Shown here in pieces: positions 29,595 through 38,170 of a stretch of DNA of 64,000 nucleotides. The position numbers and the translations under genes were made by a program. The stretch is from Lunatimonas lonarensis (GTDB lineage: Bacteria > Bacteroidota > Bacteroidia > Cytophagales > Cyclobacteriaceae): assembly GCF_000390185.1 (NCBI RefSeq), contig NZ_AQHR01000041.1, forward strand, positions 124,001-188,000, read 5' to 3'. Under the pieces are notes generated by a model. The model did no database searches, was not told the origin of the DNA, and saw only the letters and a list, made by a program, of their open reading frames with translations. The stretch's first letter is position 1. Every line of letters begins with the position of its first letter.

Positions 29595-30764
29595 TTATTG
29601 GATTAGGCTATTAACTTTCCACAGATGGTTCCCGGTGGTGTTCCGTATCCGTTTGCTACGCAGATATCGGTTGAGCTCGTATTCGTCGTAGTTTTCGTCA
29701 TCCGGATCAAAGCTACTGATGCGAACCCTTCCCCTGGAGTGGATAAAGGAGTTGTCTCCGATCCACATGCCTACGTGGACCACTCGCTCGGGGGCATCTT
29801 CCGAGGCGGGAACACCAAAAAAGAGCAGATCTCCGACTTCTAAATTATCCCACCCCGCAGAGGTGTCTATGTCCTCACCTTCGCGGACTTGTTGGGATGC
29901 ATCCCGTGGTATGATCATCCCATTTAGGAAATAAACCGTTTTTGTGAAACCGCTACAATCGACTCCTTTGGGTGATGTTCCTCCCCAAAGGTAGGGCACC
30001 CCCATCATCAGCTTAGCCGTTTTTATCAAATTGGTGTCAGAGAGTTCACGGGTTGCTATCCAATCCCCGTAGGCAATGGTTTCCAATCGGGGTACAAAAC
30101 CTCTACGACCGTCCGGCAACTCAACCAGATGGAAGTTTCCCTCGGTAGCTATATGCTTGACCATATTCCCTGCCGTCAAATCGGAAACGGGCAGAGAGTT
30201 GAATGCCGCTTCCTGGTACAATGTGCCCAGCATTTCGGTAAATACCACTTTTTCCGACGCGATCCATTCGTTCATTTCTTCACTGGATTTCAGTGCTATG
30301 CCGGCAGCATCTACCCAGGAAATATATCCTTCCGGTGTTTGAACCAAATACCAGGTATCTTCCTTCTTTAATACGCGAAGGGGGGTGCCCAGCAATGCCT
30401 GTGTGGCAAGTTCGGAAGAATGGCGGGGAGCACTGCGAATATTTGCGACGGAGATGGTGACCAATGCTTGATTCCGATCACCAAGTGCTTCCTCGGGAAG
30501 CAGGGCAATGCTGTTTTGGTACGAAATGCTTTCCTGATCCAGTTTTGTGGTGAGGGAATTGATCGCTTCTGGAAGATTGGTTTCCCCCTGAAGCACTCCG
30601 TCCTGAAAACTAATCTCCCAAAGGGCAATCCGCTTATCGGGTGCGTGGTATAATCTAACTTCCGTTATCAATTCCTCCACCCTGGAATATTCGCTATCTG
30701 GCGCACAGGCAGCCCAAAAGGAAAGTAACAATAAAGTGACCGCGGTTTTCAAGTAGTGGTTCAT
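29595..30764 (-). CDS. NlpC/P60 (C40) cell-wall peptidase with SH3 domains, lipoprotein
   Basis: A 389-aa lipoprotein; the signal ends at 'FWAAC' about residue 20. Two bacterial SH3-like regions (about 105-160 and 180-235) precede the NlpC/P60 domain with catalytic Cys in 'GVDCSGFTKTVYF' and His in 'HVGMWIGDNSFIH'. Enzymes of this make-up cleave gamma-D-glutamyl-diaminopimelate bonds in peptidoglycan stem peptides. It heads the run of minus-strand genes NlpC, M28 peptidase and MFS, suggesting uptake or recycling of peptides containing glutamate; this link is an inference. Confidence 0.9.
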   Translation of the reverse strand: MNHYLKTAVTLLLLSFWAACAPDSEYSRVEELITEVRLYHAPDKRIALWEISFQDGVLQGETNLPEAINSLTTKLDQESISYQNSIALLPEEALGDRNQALVTISVANIRSAPRHSSELATQALLGTPLRVLKKEDTWYLVQTPEGYISWVDAAGIALKSSEEMNEWIASEKVVFTEMLGTLYQEAAFNSLPVSDLTAGNMVKHIATEGNFHLVELPDGRRGFVPRLETIAYGDWIATRELSDTNLIKTAKLMMGVPYLWGGTSPKGVDCSGFTKTVYFLNGMIIPRDASQQVREGEDIDTSAGWDNLEVGDLLFFGVPASEDAPERVVHVGMWIGDNSFIHSRGRVRISSFDPDDENYDEYELNRYLRSKRIRNTTGNHLWKVNSLIQ

Positions 30765-30834
30765 GACAGGCTTGGTTTTTGACAGTGTCTACTCGGCAAT
30801 TAAAAGTGGGCTATTTGCAGAATAGGCAACAGGG

Positions 30835-30842
30835 CAAATATA
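30835..30842 (-). promoter_or_regulatory. Possible -7 box of the NlpC/P60-M28-MFS operon
   Basis: TATATTTG on the minus strand, a perfect match to TAnnTTTG, about 70 bp upstream of the NlpC/P60 start. No well-placed TTG was found upstream. Confidence 0.4.
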
Positions 30843-30890
30843 CCCGTCATTTGGAGATAATCGTTGTTTTGGCGCGACAAACTGTAAAAA

Positions 30891-32195
30891 TCATCGTGAC
30901 AATCCGGGAGTTCTGTCGATAAATTCCTGGTAGAGCCTAATCTGTCGGTTGGTGATCGGAACCCGATATCCCTGAATAAACACATGGGGGATCTGGGTCT
31001 TGGGTTCAAAGGGATCCCCATCGGCAACAAACAGATTGGCAAGCTTGCCTTCTTCAAGCGAGCCGATTTCCTTTTCCAATCCAAATATTTCAGCTGCGTT
31101 TATGGTTACGGCTTTGAGGGCTTCCTCACCACCCAATCCATAGGCTGCCGCAAATCCGGCATGAAAAGGTAGGTTCCGAACGTTTTCGGCTTCGTTTGTG
31201 CGGAGTGCTACTTTCACCCCGGCCGCCGCCAGTTTTCCGGCATTGGCATAGGACACGTCATACCGATCTGAGTGCCGGGTGGGCAACGCCAATACAGGCC
31301 CTGTAATGACCGGGATACCTGCTTCCGCTATGGAGTCGGCAACACGCCACCCTTCTGCTACGCCGCTAAAAATGGGTTGAATGTGCTTTTCCTTCGTCCA
31401 GTCGATCGCACGCAAAATATCTGCGGCTGTATTGACCTCGATGATCAAAGGCATTTCCCCTCGAACCACGCGGGCCAGCTGTGCCATTTCAGGAAAGTAC
31501 TCCAGTTTCGCTCCTGCCTGCGTAAGATGTGCGTAGCGAACCGCATTTTTCCACACCTCATCAAGCTGTTGGATGGCTTCGTTTGCTTCCTTTTTAACGG
31601 TTTCTTCGTTTCTGTTGTCATTTGGCCCCGTCCGTCCTGTATTGGGAAATGCCAGCATCACGCCCTTAAACCCAGCGTACATCTGCTCTGGCGTGTAGCC
31701 ATCCAGGTGGATCAGGGCCGTAGTGCCGGGAAACAGGCCTCCCGATGGTAGCGCCAAGGTAGTGGTTACACCGCTTACACGGGTCACCGGTATGGCGACA
31801 GCATTTGGGTTCACCGCGATCAGCGTCTGCATATTGGGGGTGACATGCCCGATTTCCTGATAGTCTCTGGTTTCCTCGAGCGAGTTTACCTCAACCAATC
31901 CAAGCCGGGTTCCGGAGTCGATAAACCCAGGATAAACAAATTTTCCTGTACAGTCTATTACCCGTACATCACCCTCTGGTAAATCCTTGCCTATGCGCTC
32001 AATCCTCCCGTTGTCTATCAGCAGGTCGGTCGCCTCCAATACACCCTGCGATACGGTGACCAACGTCCCTCCTTTCAGCAAAAAGGGACCCTTTTCAGAT
32101 TTTAATACCGCACCTTCTTCTTGGCCATATAACGGAGTTGCCAGGAAGGCCAGCAATAAAACGTGGAGGGTTATGTGGCGAAAATAAAACTTCAT
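30891..32195 (-). CDS. Exported amidohydrolase-family protein lacking the HxH motif
   Basis: A 434-aa protein with a Sec signal peptide (residues 1-24). The composite beta-domain and barrel layout of amidohydrolases is clear: 'LLKGGTLVTVSQGVLEATDLLIDNGRIERIG', 'FVYPGFIDSGTRLGL' and C-terminal 'GLGGEEALKAVTINAAEIFGL' then 'GSLEEGKLANLFVADGDP'. Where active members have D-x-H-x-H after 'PGFID', this one has D93-S-G95-T-R97, so the first metal site is absent. It is the last of three related genes in one transcription unit, 35 bp after the second. It may be a non-catalytic partner of the intact enzyme. Confidence 0.85.
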   Translation of the reverse strand: MKFYFRHITLHVLLLAFLATPLYGQEEGAVLKSEKGPFLLKGGTLVTVSQGVLEATDLLIDNGRIERIGKDLPEGDVRVIDCTGKFVYPGFIDSGTRLGLVEVNSLEETRDYQEIGHVTPNMQTLIAVNPNAVAIPVTRVSGVTTTLALPSGGLFPGTTALIHLDGYTPEQMYAGFKGVMLAFPNTGRTGPNDNRNEETVKKEANEAIQQLDEVWKNAVRYAHLTQAGAKLEYFPEMAQLARVVRGEMPLIIEVNTAADILRAIDWTKEKHIQPIFSGVAEGWRVADSIAEAGIPVITGPVLALPTRHSDRYDVSYANAGKLAAAGVKVALRTNEAENVRNLPFHAGFAAAYGLGGEEALKAVTINAAEIFGLEKEIGSLEEGKLANLFVADGDPFEPKTQIPHVFIQGYRVPITNRQIRLYQEFIDRTPGLSR

Positions 32196-32230
32196 GGATA
32201 GGCGGATTGAATGGATGGTCTTACGTTGGA

Positions 32231-33622
32231 TCAGTGCCGATGCTCGAATAGATTTCTGCCAAAGTTGCTGAAATAAAAGGACACATCCTGCATACAGCTA
32301 TGGTCTTGTGAATATAGAAATATTGGTTCCACCAGTTCGGAGGGGTTAACTTTCAAACGCTGATCCTCACGGTCGTTGCTTCGGTCGAAGTACTTGACAC
32401 CGTCGACAAAGGTCATTTGCGGAATGGTATAAACAGAAAGTGGGTGCTTATCAAACAAAACCAAGTCAGCCTGCTTTCCTACCTCTATCGAACCGACTAA
32501 ACGGTCTATTCCCAGTTGTTTTGCGGGATTGATGGTGATCATTGCGAGTGCCTCCTCATCACTTAGTCCCCCATAGCGTTGGGTTTTGGCCGCTTCATGG
32601 TAAAGATGCCGAATGACCTCACCCGAGTCGGAATTTATCGACGTGATCACCCCGTTTCGGGCCAGCACAGCTGCATTGTAAGCGGTAGAATAGTACACTT
32701 CAAACTTGTAGGCCCACCAATCGGAAAAAATTGACGCACCCATTGTGTACTCCGCGAGCTCCGGTGCTACCTTGAATCCCTCGTTTACATGCGAGAAAAC
32801 TATCTTTTCTATCCCATACTCCCTGCAAAGCTCGATTAGCATGTAGATTTCATCCGCCCGGTAGGAATGGCAATGTATGATGATCTTTCCGTCCAAAATA
32901 TCGCTGATGGTTTGCAATCTCGCGTCGAATTTCGGCGGGATCTCGGTAGTGTTCTTCTGCGAAAGTGAGCGGTAGTATCTTTCTAACGCCGCTTTGTACT
33001 GTAGGGCTTCCTCAAATCCGTTCCTGATCACTGCCTCAACCCCCATACGGCTCTTCGGCTGCAAACCCTTTCCCCTGCCGTGTACTCGGGTGGGGTTCTC
33101 GCCTAAGGCAAATTTGATGGTCCTTGGCGCGTCGGCCATTACCAAGCGTTCCGGATCTTTGGTGCCGTAGCGGTGTTTCAGGGTTATATTTTCACCTCCA
33201 ATGGCATTGGCTGACCCGTGCATGGCGTGGGAGATCGTTACGCCTCCGGCAAGTGCCCTGTAGATGCCCACATCAAAGGGATTTATCACATCGCGCATTT
33301 TGACCTCCGAGGTAATGGGACTCGTTGCTTCGTTGATGGATTCCAAGCCAATATGTGAATGCGCGTCGATGATCCCGGGCATCAAAAACTGCCCCGACGC
33401 ATCAATTTCAGTTGGGTTACCGGTAGGTCGGATGCCTTTACCTATCTGTTTGATCTTTCCATCCTGAATCCATACGTCGGTATTCTCCAATGTCCCCTGC
33501 GTGATGGTAATAACCGTCGCATTTTTGATGAGGTAACTATCCTTCGATTGGTCCTGCGCTAAAAGGGGCAGGACGGAAGTGCTCCAAAAAGCAGCGAGCA
33601 TGAGTAAAAAGCCTCTATTCAT
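32231..33622 (-). CDS. Exported amidohydrolase (metal-dependent, intact HxH)
   Basis: A 463-aa protein with a signal peptide (about residues 1-22). 'MPGIIDAHSHIGLE' gives the metal-binding His88 and His90, further His residues occur in 'HCHSYRADE' and 'VFSHVNEGF', and a late 'SINSDSGE' supplies the metal Asp. It is therefore the catalytically complete member of the triplet. The family includes imidazolonepropionase- and prolidase-like enzymes; the substrate is unknown. Its start overlaps the end of the third amidohydrolase gene by 4 bp. Confidence 0.88.
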   Translation of the reverse strand: MNRGFLLMLAAFWSTSVLPLLAQDQSKDSYLIKNATVITITQGTLENTDVWIQDGKIKQIGKGIRPTGNPTEIDASGQFLMPGIIDAHSHIGLESINEATSPITSEVKMRDVINPFDVGIYRALAGGVTISHAMHGSANAIGGENITLKHRYGTKDPERLVMADAPRTIKFALGENPTRVHGRGKGLQPKSRMGVEAVIRNGFEEALQYKAALERYYRSLSQKNTTEIPPKFDARLQTISDILDGKIIIHCHSYRADEIYMLIELCREYGIEKIVFSHVNEGFKVAPELAEYTMGASIFSDWWAYKFEVYYSTAYNAAVLARNGVITSINSDSGEVIRHLYHEAAKTQRYGGLSDEEALAMITINPAKQLGIDRLVGSIEVGKQADLVLFDKHPLSVYTIPQMTFVDGVKYFDRSNDREDQRLKVNPSELVEPIFLYSQDHSCMQDVSFYFSNFGRNLFEHRH

Positions 33623-35295
33623 ATGTTTGGCTTATCGGTTTTCTTTGCGTTGAACGGAAAGCGATCGTTCCCCATAATGTCCATGATACCACTGAAGGAA
33701 TTGCTGGAGACATCACCTTTAACGTTTAGACGAATGTCCCGATCTCCGCTTCTTAGTGTAAGTCCAAAACTCATCATAGTGGCTGTTTTTCGAACGTTTT
33801 CCAACAGGATGGTCTTATGGCCTGGTTTTTCGGGATCGTCTATCGTTATTTCGCCCACCCATTTTCCGGATTCCTGCCAGAGGGAAAAATCTCCAAAAGC
33901 TTTCCCGGAAGGGGTAGAGGCTTGGTATCGCCAGACTTCCGTTTTTGCTGTTTTGGTATCTGCATTCTCCTTTTTTTCCTTTTTCTCGTATTCAAACACC
34001 TGACCATTGACAATTACCTGACTGATCTGAACCTCGGGATCAAAGATCGGCCGGGTAGTCACAACAAAATTGGCCATTTTTCCAGCCTTGATGTCCCCGG
34101 TAAGTTGATCCACTTTCAGTAGCTTGGCGGCATTGACGGTGAGTGCGGCCAAAGCAGCTTCCTCCGATAAGCCATGGGCTATCATTATCCTTAGATTTGA
34201 TAGAAACTTGTCGCTGGCCAATTGCTTGGTTGTAAATCCAAATGGAATGCCCGCTGCCTCGAATTTAGCAGGCAACGACAGCCTATCTTCATACGCCTCC
34301 AATACGCGTTGGCTTAAGCGTTCAAACTCTCCACCTGTCTCGGAGGATTTTTTTGAGAGGTCAGGTTCCACCGGAAGATTAAGACTCAATGCCACACCCA
34401 CGTTCCAATTTTTGATATCATTCAGGTATTCTTCGCCTTCTGAGATGCCACCCAATATCAGGTCAAACCCAAACTCCTTCTTGAGCCTTAGTGCCCTGCC
34501 TACGTCCAAAGCGGAATTTGTCTCGAAGTAAACAGGCTTTTGCGCTTTGACAAGAGGAATCAGATTTTCTAAAACCGGATTTTTCTCCGGGATGGAAACC
34601 CCAACATTTGAGTTGAAACGTGCTAGGTGAACGTCCAAAACCCTTGCATTTTCGAACAGATCACGGAATTTGGCCATTATCCCCAGGTTGTTGGAAGGGT
34701 ACATGCCTCCAACCGCACTGAACCTGGCGTACACAGAAGACCTTTCCTTAACAACCAAGGCTGACTTATCCGAATTATCGTAGCCTACGAGTGCCGAGTT
34801 TCCAGGAAGCATCCCCATGCCCATAGGGATTACTTGGGCTAAGGTAAATCCAAGTTTCCTCCATTCGCTAATCTGGGGGTAGGCGGGATTGAAATGGTTT
34901 AGGACAGAGACTTCCGGATGGATCCCCGCCAGGTAGTCCTCGGGCTTAGAGCTGTCAAAGTTTTTTGGCTTTTCCATGGCAGGGGGCGTGGAAACACCTC
35001 TTTTGTTTGCCATATCGATAAAGCCGGGATACACGTACAGGGAGTCTCCCTGAATGATTTCCGCCTCGGGGGGGAACTTAAGATTTTTTCCAACGGCCTT
35101 GATTATTCCATCGGAGAACAATACATCCTGGCCGGTTTGCGTGGTCTTTGGGTCGATGATGAGCGTAGCATTCCGTATCAGATAGGTTCGCGTAACCGCT
35201 CGCTTACCTGTAGGATCACTCTGTCCAAACCCACTAAGGAAAGGCAGAAAAAAACATAAAAAAAACAGGATTTTCCTTGGTCTTTTTAAAGCCAT
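33619..35295 (-). CDS. Exported amidohydrolase-family protein with altered metal motif and extra C-terminal domain
   Basis: A 558-aa protein with a signal peptide (about residues 1-24). The amidohydrolase frame is visible: 'YLIRNATLIIDPKTTQTGQDVLFSDG', 'VYPGFIDMANKRG', and 'GLSEEAALAALTVNAAKLLKVD'. The D-x-H-x-H motif reads D-M-A-N-K, so both His ligands are missing. About 120 extra residues at the C-terminus (from about 430) look like a small beta domain ('FGDFSLWQESGKWVGEI', 'GHKTILLENV'). It is the first gene of the unit 35295 to 30891. Confidence 0.85.
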   Translation of the reverse strand: MALKRPRKILFFLCFFLPFLSGFGQSDPTGKRAVTRTYLIRNATLIIDPKTTQTGQDVLFSDGIIKAVGKNLKFPPEAEIIQGDSLYVYPGFIDMANKRGVSTPPAMEKPKNFDSSKPEDYLAGIHPEVSVLNHFNPAYPQISEWRKLGFTLAQVIPMGMGMLPGNSALVGYDNSDKSALVVKERSSVYARFSAVGGMYPSNNLGIMAKFRDLFENARVLDVHLARFNSNVGVSIPEKNPVLENLIPLVKAQKPVYFETNSALDVGRALRLKKEFGFDLILGGISEGEEYLNDIKNWNVGVALSLNLPVEPDLSKKSSETGGEFERLSQRVLEAYEDRLSLPAKFEAAGIPFGFTTKQLASDKFLSNLRIMIAHGLSEEAALAALTVNAAKLLKVDQLTGDIKAGKMANFVVTTRPIFDPEVQISQVIVNGQVFEYEKKEKKENADTKTAKTEVWRYQASTPSGKAFGDFSLWQESGKWVGEITIDDPEKPGHKTILLENVRKTATMMSFGLTLRSGDRDIRLNVKGDVSSNSFSGIMDIMGNDRFPFNAKKTDKPNI

Positions 35296-35467
35296 ATTGC
35301 TAAATCAACATCAACCTGCAAGGTAACGGTATCCAGGACATGGAAAAAAGGATTTTCCGCAAAAGTTCAAATCAGGGGAGGAGTGGCAACGCTCAATCTT
35401 TAGGCAATGCCTTGCCCAACGCAGCTAGCCGTCTGATGGCCTTGCGTGCCATAATATATTGAGGTGG

Positions 35468-35500
35468 TTGATCAGGTTTATAATCCAATTTTTATATTTG
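35468..35500 (+). promoter_or_regulatory. Promoter of the methyltransferase gene
   Basis: TTG at 35468-35470 and TATATTTG at 35493-35500, 22 bases apart; the start predicted near 35507 is about 16 bases before the ATG at 35523. Confidence 0.55.
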
Positions 35501-35522
35501 CCTTTCATTCAAACTAAACTAT

Positions 35523-36068
35523 ATGGGTAAGGGGTCGCTTGTCAAGGAGCTTTTTTTCAACATCAAAACAACCGGTGCGTTAACGTTTAGCTCTAAATCC
35601 CTTGTAAACAAAATGTTGTCGTTTGCAGACTTTTCGGAGGCAACATTGATCGTTGAATTAGGAGGCGGTGATGGGAGTATCACAAAGGGGATCGTCGAGC
35701 GAATGCGTCCCGATGCAAAACTGTTGGTTTTTGAGATTAACGAGCATTTCTGCAAAAATCTTGAAGCGCAGTTTACACAACCCAATGTAAAAATCGTTTG
35801 TGACTCAGCGGAAAAGCTGGATGATTACCTGAACGGAAACAAGGCTGATCTGATCCTCTCTTCTTTGCCTTTCTCCCTTATTCCCAAAGACGTCCGAACC
35901 CGCATCATAGAAAAATCAAGCGCTTTCCTGCATGACAAGGGCAGGTTTATCCAGATTCTTTACGCCTATTCCCTCAAATACCATTTAGCCCCCTATTTTA
36001 AGCAAATAAAAACCACCTTTACCCTAAAGAATTTTCCGCCAACACTCATAATGATCTGTGAGCGATAA
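35523..36068 (+). CDS. SAM-dependent methyltransferase, phospholipid N-methyltransferase / KsgA-like fold
   Basis: A 181-aa class I methyltransferase. Motif I reads 'VELGGGDGSITKGI' (SAM-binding glycines at about residues 45-50), the acidic end of strand 2 is 'LLVFEINEHF', and 'LSSLPFSLIP' resembles the LPF motif of PmtA-type phosphatidylethanolamine N-methyltransferases, which share the KsgA pattern. The short length excludes full KsgA, so PmtA-like lipid methylation is the best guess, at moderate confidence. It has its own promoter. Confidence 0.75.
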   Translation: MGKGSLVKELFFNIKTTGALTFSSKSLVNKMLSFADFSEATLIVELGGGDGSITKGIVERMRPDAKLLVFEINEHFCKNLEAQFTQPNVKIVCDSAEKLDDYLNGNKADLILSSLPFSLIPKDVRTRIIEKSSAFLHDKGRFIQILYAYSLKYHLAPYFKQIKTTFTLKNFPPTLIMICER

Positions 36069-36118
36069 TACGGTCCTGCCGATTGGTTATTACGCCAAAA
36101 TAGGGTAGATTAGGGTGT

Positions 36119-37180
36119 ATGAATCCAGAATTTCTAAAAGGCCGGGCAGCGGGATATGCTCCATCCAACCTGTTTTTGAAACAACATGTGGTACAGGAGT
36201 TCCCAGAGGGATTGGACGAGGAGTTGATCTCGGGCAGGCCCAAGACAGAATTTATCATCGTGGGGACAGTAAACCCGCTGAGCAAAAATGACAGCCCCGA
36301 CCTTCGTCTAAATTATTCGGTGAATCCCTATCAGGGGTGCGAACACGGATGCATCTATTGTTATGCCAGAAACAGCCACACGTATTGGGGCTATGATGCC
36401 GGCCTGGGTTTTGAAACGACTATCTTGGTCAAGCAGGGCATAGATAAGGCATTGGAAAAAGCCTTCCGGCGAAAGGACTATCAACCGGCCACAATTCTTC
36501 TATCAGGGAATACGGACTGTTACCAGCCGGCGGAAAAGAAATTCCAGCTGACGAGGCGTGTGTTGGAAACCTGTCTGGCGTTTAGACATCCTGTCAGCAT
36601 CATAACAAAAAACGTACTTGTGCGCCGGGATATAGACCTACTGGAGGAAATGGCCGGGCATCGCTTGGTGCATATCTATTTTTCGATAAACCACGTCGAT
36701 GATGGACTGAAGTCGTTGCTGGAGCCCCGCACCGCAACTGCAGATCGAAAGTTTAAGTTAATGGCGGAGTTTAGTGCCAAAGGCATTCCCTGCGGGGTGA
36801 TGGTGGCTCCCATCATTCCGGGGATCAACATGCAGGATATAGACCAAATCATAGCCAAGAGTGCGGCAGCTGGCGCCTTGGGAGCGGGTTACACTGTTGT
36901 ACGCTTGAATGGGCAGTTGGAGGAGCTTTTTAGAGAATGGCTCCAGCGCCATTTTCCCGACCGCGTCACAAAGGTGATCAATCAGATAAGGGAGTTGCAT
37001 GGAGGATCGGTCAATGACTCAGTATGGGGAAGGAGAATGAAAGGGGAGGGAGTATTGGCCCAGGTGATTCAGCAACTTTTCACGCGGGCGGTTTCCAGGC
37101 ATTTACCAGGACGAACCATGCCGGACTATGATTTTACCCAGTTTGTTCGTGGCGGCCAACTAAACCTTTTCGATGTATGA
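36119..37180 (+). CDS. PA0069-family radical SAM protein
   Basis: A 353-aa protein. 'NPYQGCEHGCIYCYARNSH' carries the cluster cysteines C74-x3-C78-x2-C81 of radical SAM enzymes, and the sequence around it is of the spore photoproduct lyase-like / PA0069 group. 'LLSGNTDCYQPAEKKFQLTRRVLE' and 'ITKNVLVRRDIDLL' are also typical of that group. The reaction is unknown. It overlaps the DUF3253 gene by 4 bp and precedes msrA, forming a probable three-gene unit. Confidence 0.88.
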   Translation: MNPEFLKGRAAGYAPSNLFLKQHVVQEFPEGLDEELISGRPKTEFIIVGTVNPLSKNDSPDLRLNYSVNPYQGCEHGCIYCYARNSHTYWGYDAGLGFETTILVKQGIDKALEKAFRRKDYQPATILLSGNTDCYQPAEKKFQLTRRVLETCLAFRHPVSIITKNVLVRRDIDLLEEMAGHRLVHIYFSINHVDDGLKSLLEPRTATADRKFKLMAEFSAKGIPCGVMVAPIIPGINMQDIDQIIAKSAAAGALGAGYTVVRLNGQLEELFREWLQRHFPDRVTKVINQIRELHGGSVNDSVWGRRMKGEGVLAQVIQQLFTRAVSRHLPGRTMPDYDFTQFVRGGQLNLFDV

Positions 37181-37431
37181 TTCCCGATGTGATGGAGATT
37201 GCCATCCTTGAGATGTGCCGGGTACGTGGTAACAGCAGCTTTTGCCCATCGGAAATAGCCCGGTGGCTTTATCCAGAGGATTGGCGGGATTTTATGCCCG
37301 AGGTGCGGGAATCCATGATGAATCTTTATCGAGATAACCGGATCTCGGTGACACAGAAAGGGGTAGAGGTGGATAAAAACTTTTTGCCCAAAGGACCTGT
37401 TAGAATCCAACCAATCACAAAAAAGAGATAA
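37177..37431 (+). CDS. DUF3253 domain protein
   Basis: An 84-aa protein made of one small domain, with 'SSFCPSEIARWLYPEDWRDFMPEVRESM' followed by 'RISVTQKGVEVD' and 'KGPVRI', the pattern of DUF3253. It is probably a winged-helix-like fold; the function is unknown. It overlaps the radical SAM gene by 4 bp and lies 2 bp before msrA. Confidence 0.82.
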   Translation: MIPDVMEIAILEMCRVRGNSSFCPSEIARWLYPEDWRDFMPEVRESMMNLYRDNRISVTQKGVEVDKNFLPKGPVRIQPITKKR

Positions 37432-37433
37432 GC

Positions 37434-38003
37434 ATGACATCCATACCATTTACAATCGTTTCAGCGGAACCAGGAATGGAGCTTGCCACCTTAGGGGCAG
37501 GCTGCTTTTGGTGTACGGAAGCTGTATTCCTGAAACTTCGGGGAGTAACCTCGGTGCAGTCGGGTTTTTCTGGCGGCCATATAGCCTCGCCCGGCTACAA
37601 GGAGGTGGTCACGGGTACCACGGGCCACGCCGAGGTTGTCCACATTCAGTTTGATCCTACCGTGATATCCTATGGGGAAATCCTTTCGGTATTCTTTGCC
37701 ATCCATGACCCAACGACCCTGAACCGGCAGGGAGCCGATGTAGGCCCCCAGTACCGTTCTGCCATCTTCTTCCACAGTGAGGCCCAACAACGGGTTGCAA
37801 AGGACACAATCAAACAAATGGAAGACCAAAGAACCTTTGATGATCCGATTGTTACTGAGGTTACACCGTTTTCCAATTTTTATCCAGCCGAGGACTACCA
37901 CACGAACTATTTTGAATTGAACGGCACCCAGCCCTATTGCCAGTTTGTCGTTCGACCGAAAGTCGAGAAATTCAAAAAGCTCTTCAAAGAGAGACTGAAG
38001 TAG
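37434..38003 (+). CDS. msrA: Peptide methionine (S)-S-oxide reductase
   Basis: A 189-aa repair enzyme that reduces methionine-S-sulfoxide. The catalytic Cys24 is in GAGCFWCTEAVF. Other family marks are 'VQSGFSGGH', 'GTTGHAEVV', 'DPTTLNRQGADVGPQYRS' and 'FYPAEDYHTNYF'. There is no signal peptide, so it is cytoplasmic. It is the last gene of the radical SAM-DUF3253-msrA unit. Confidence 0.95.
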   Translation: MTSIPFTIVSAEPGMELATLGAGCFWCTEAVFLKLRGVTSVQSGFSGGHIASPGYKEVVTGTTGHAEVVHIQFDPTVISYGEILSVFFAIHDPTTLNRQGADVGPQYRSAIFFHSEAQQRVAKDTIKQMEDQRTFDDPIVTEVTPFSNFYPAEDYHTNYFELNGTQPYCQFVVRPKVEKFKKLFKERLK

Positions 38004-38144
38004 GGTACGAAATCGGTAGGGCCTGACGGAAAACATCGCCAATCAAAAGGTGATCGGAGTGGTAAACTGGTTTTAATGGGGGATCCAATAGACCCTACCG
38101 GTAAAATCATCTACATTCTTTAGGGGTTACCCACCCCCACTGGT

Positions 38145-38152
38145 TATCTTTG
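38145..38152 (+). promoter_or_regulatory. -7 promoter box of the gene at 38171
   Basis: TATCTTTG, a perfect TAnnTTTG, 18 bases before the ATG. No good TTG lies at the expected distance. Confidence 0.4.
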
Positions 38153-38170
38153 TAGAAGAAATAGACGACT

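Noticed and set aside
38014-38100. 8-bp inverted repeat CGGTAGGG/CCCTACCG spaced about 70 bp after msrA
   Set aside because: Same reasoning; no terminator features, and the sequence is unrelated to the repeat at 2324.
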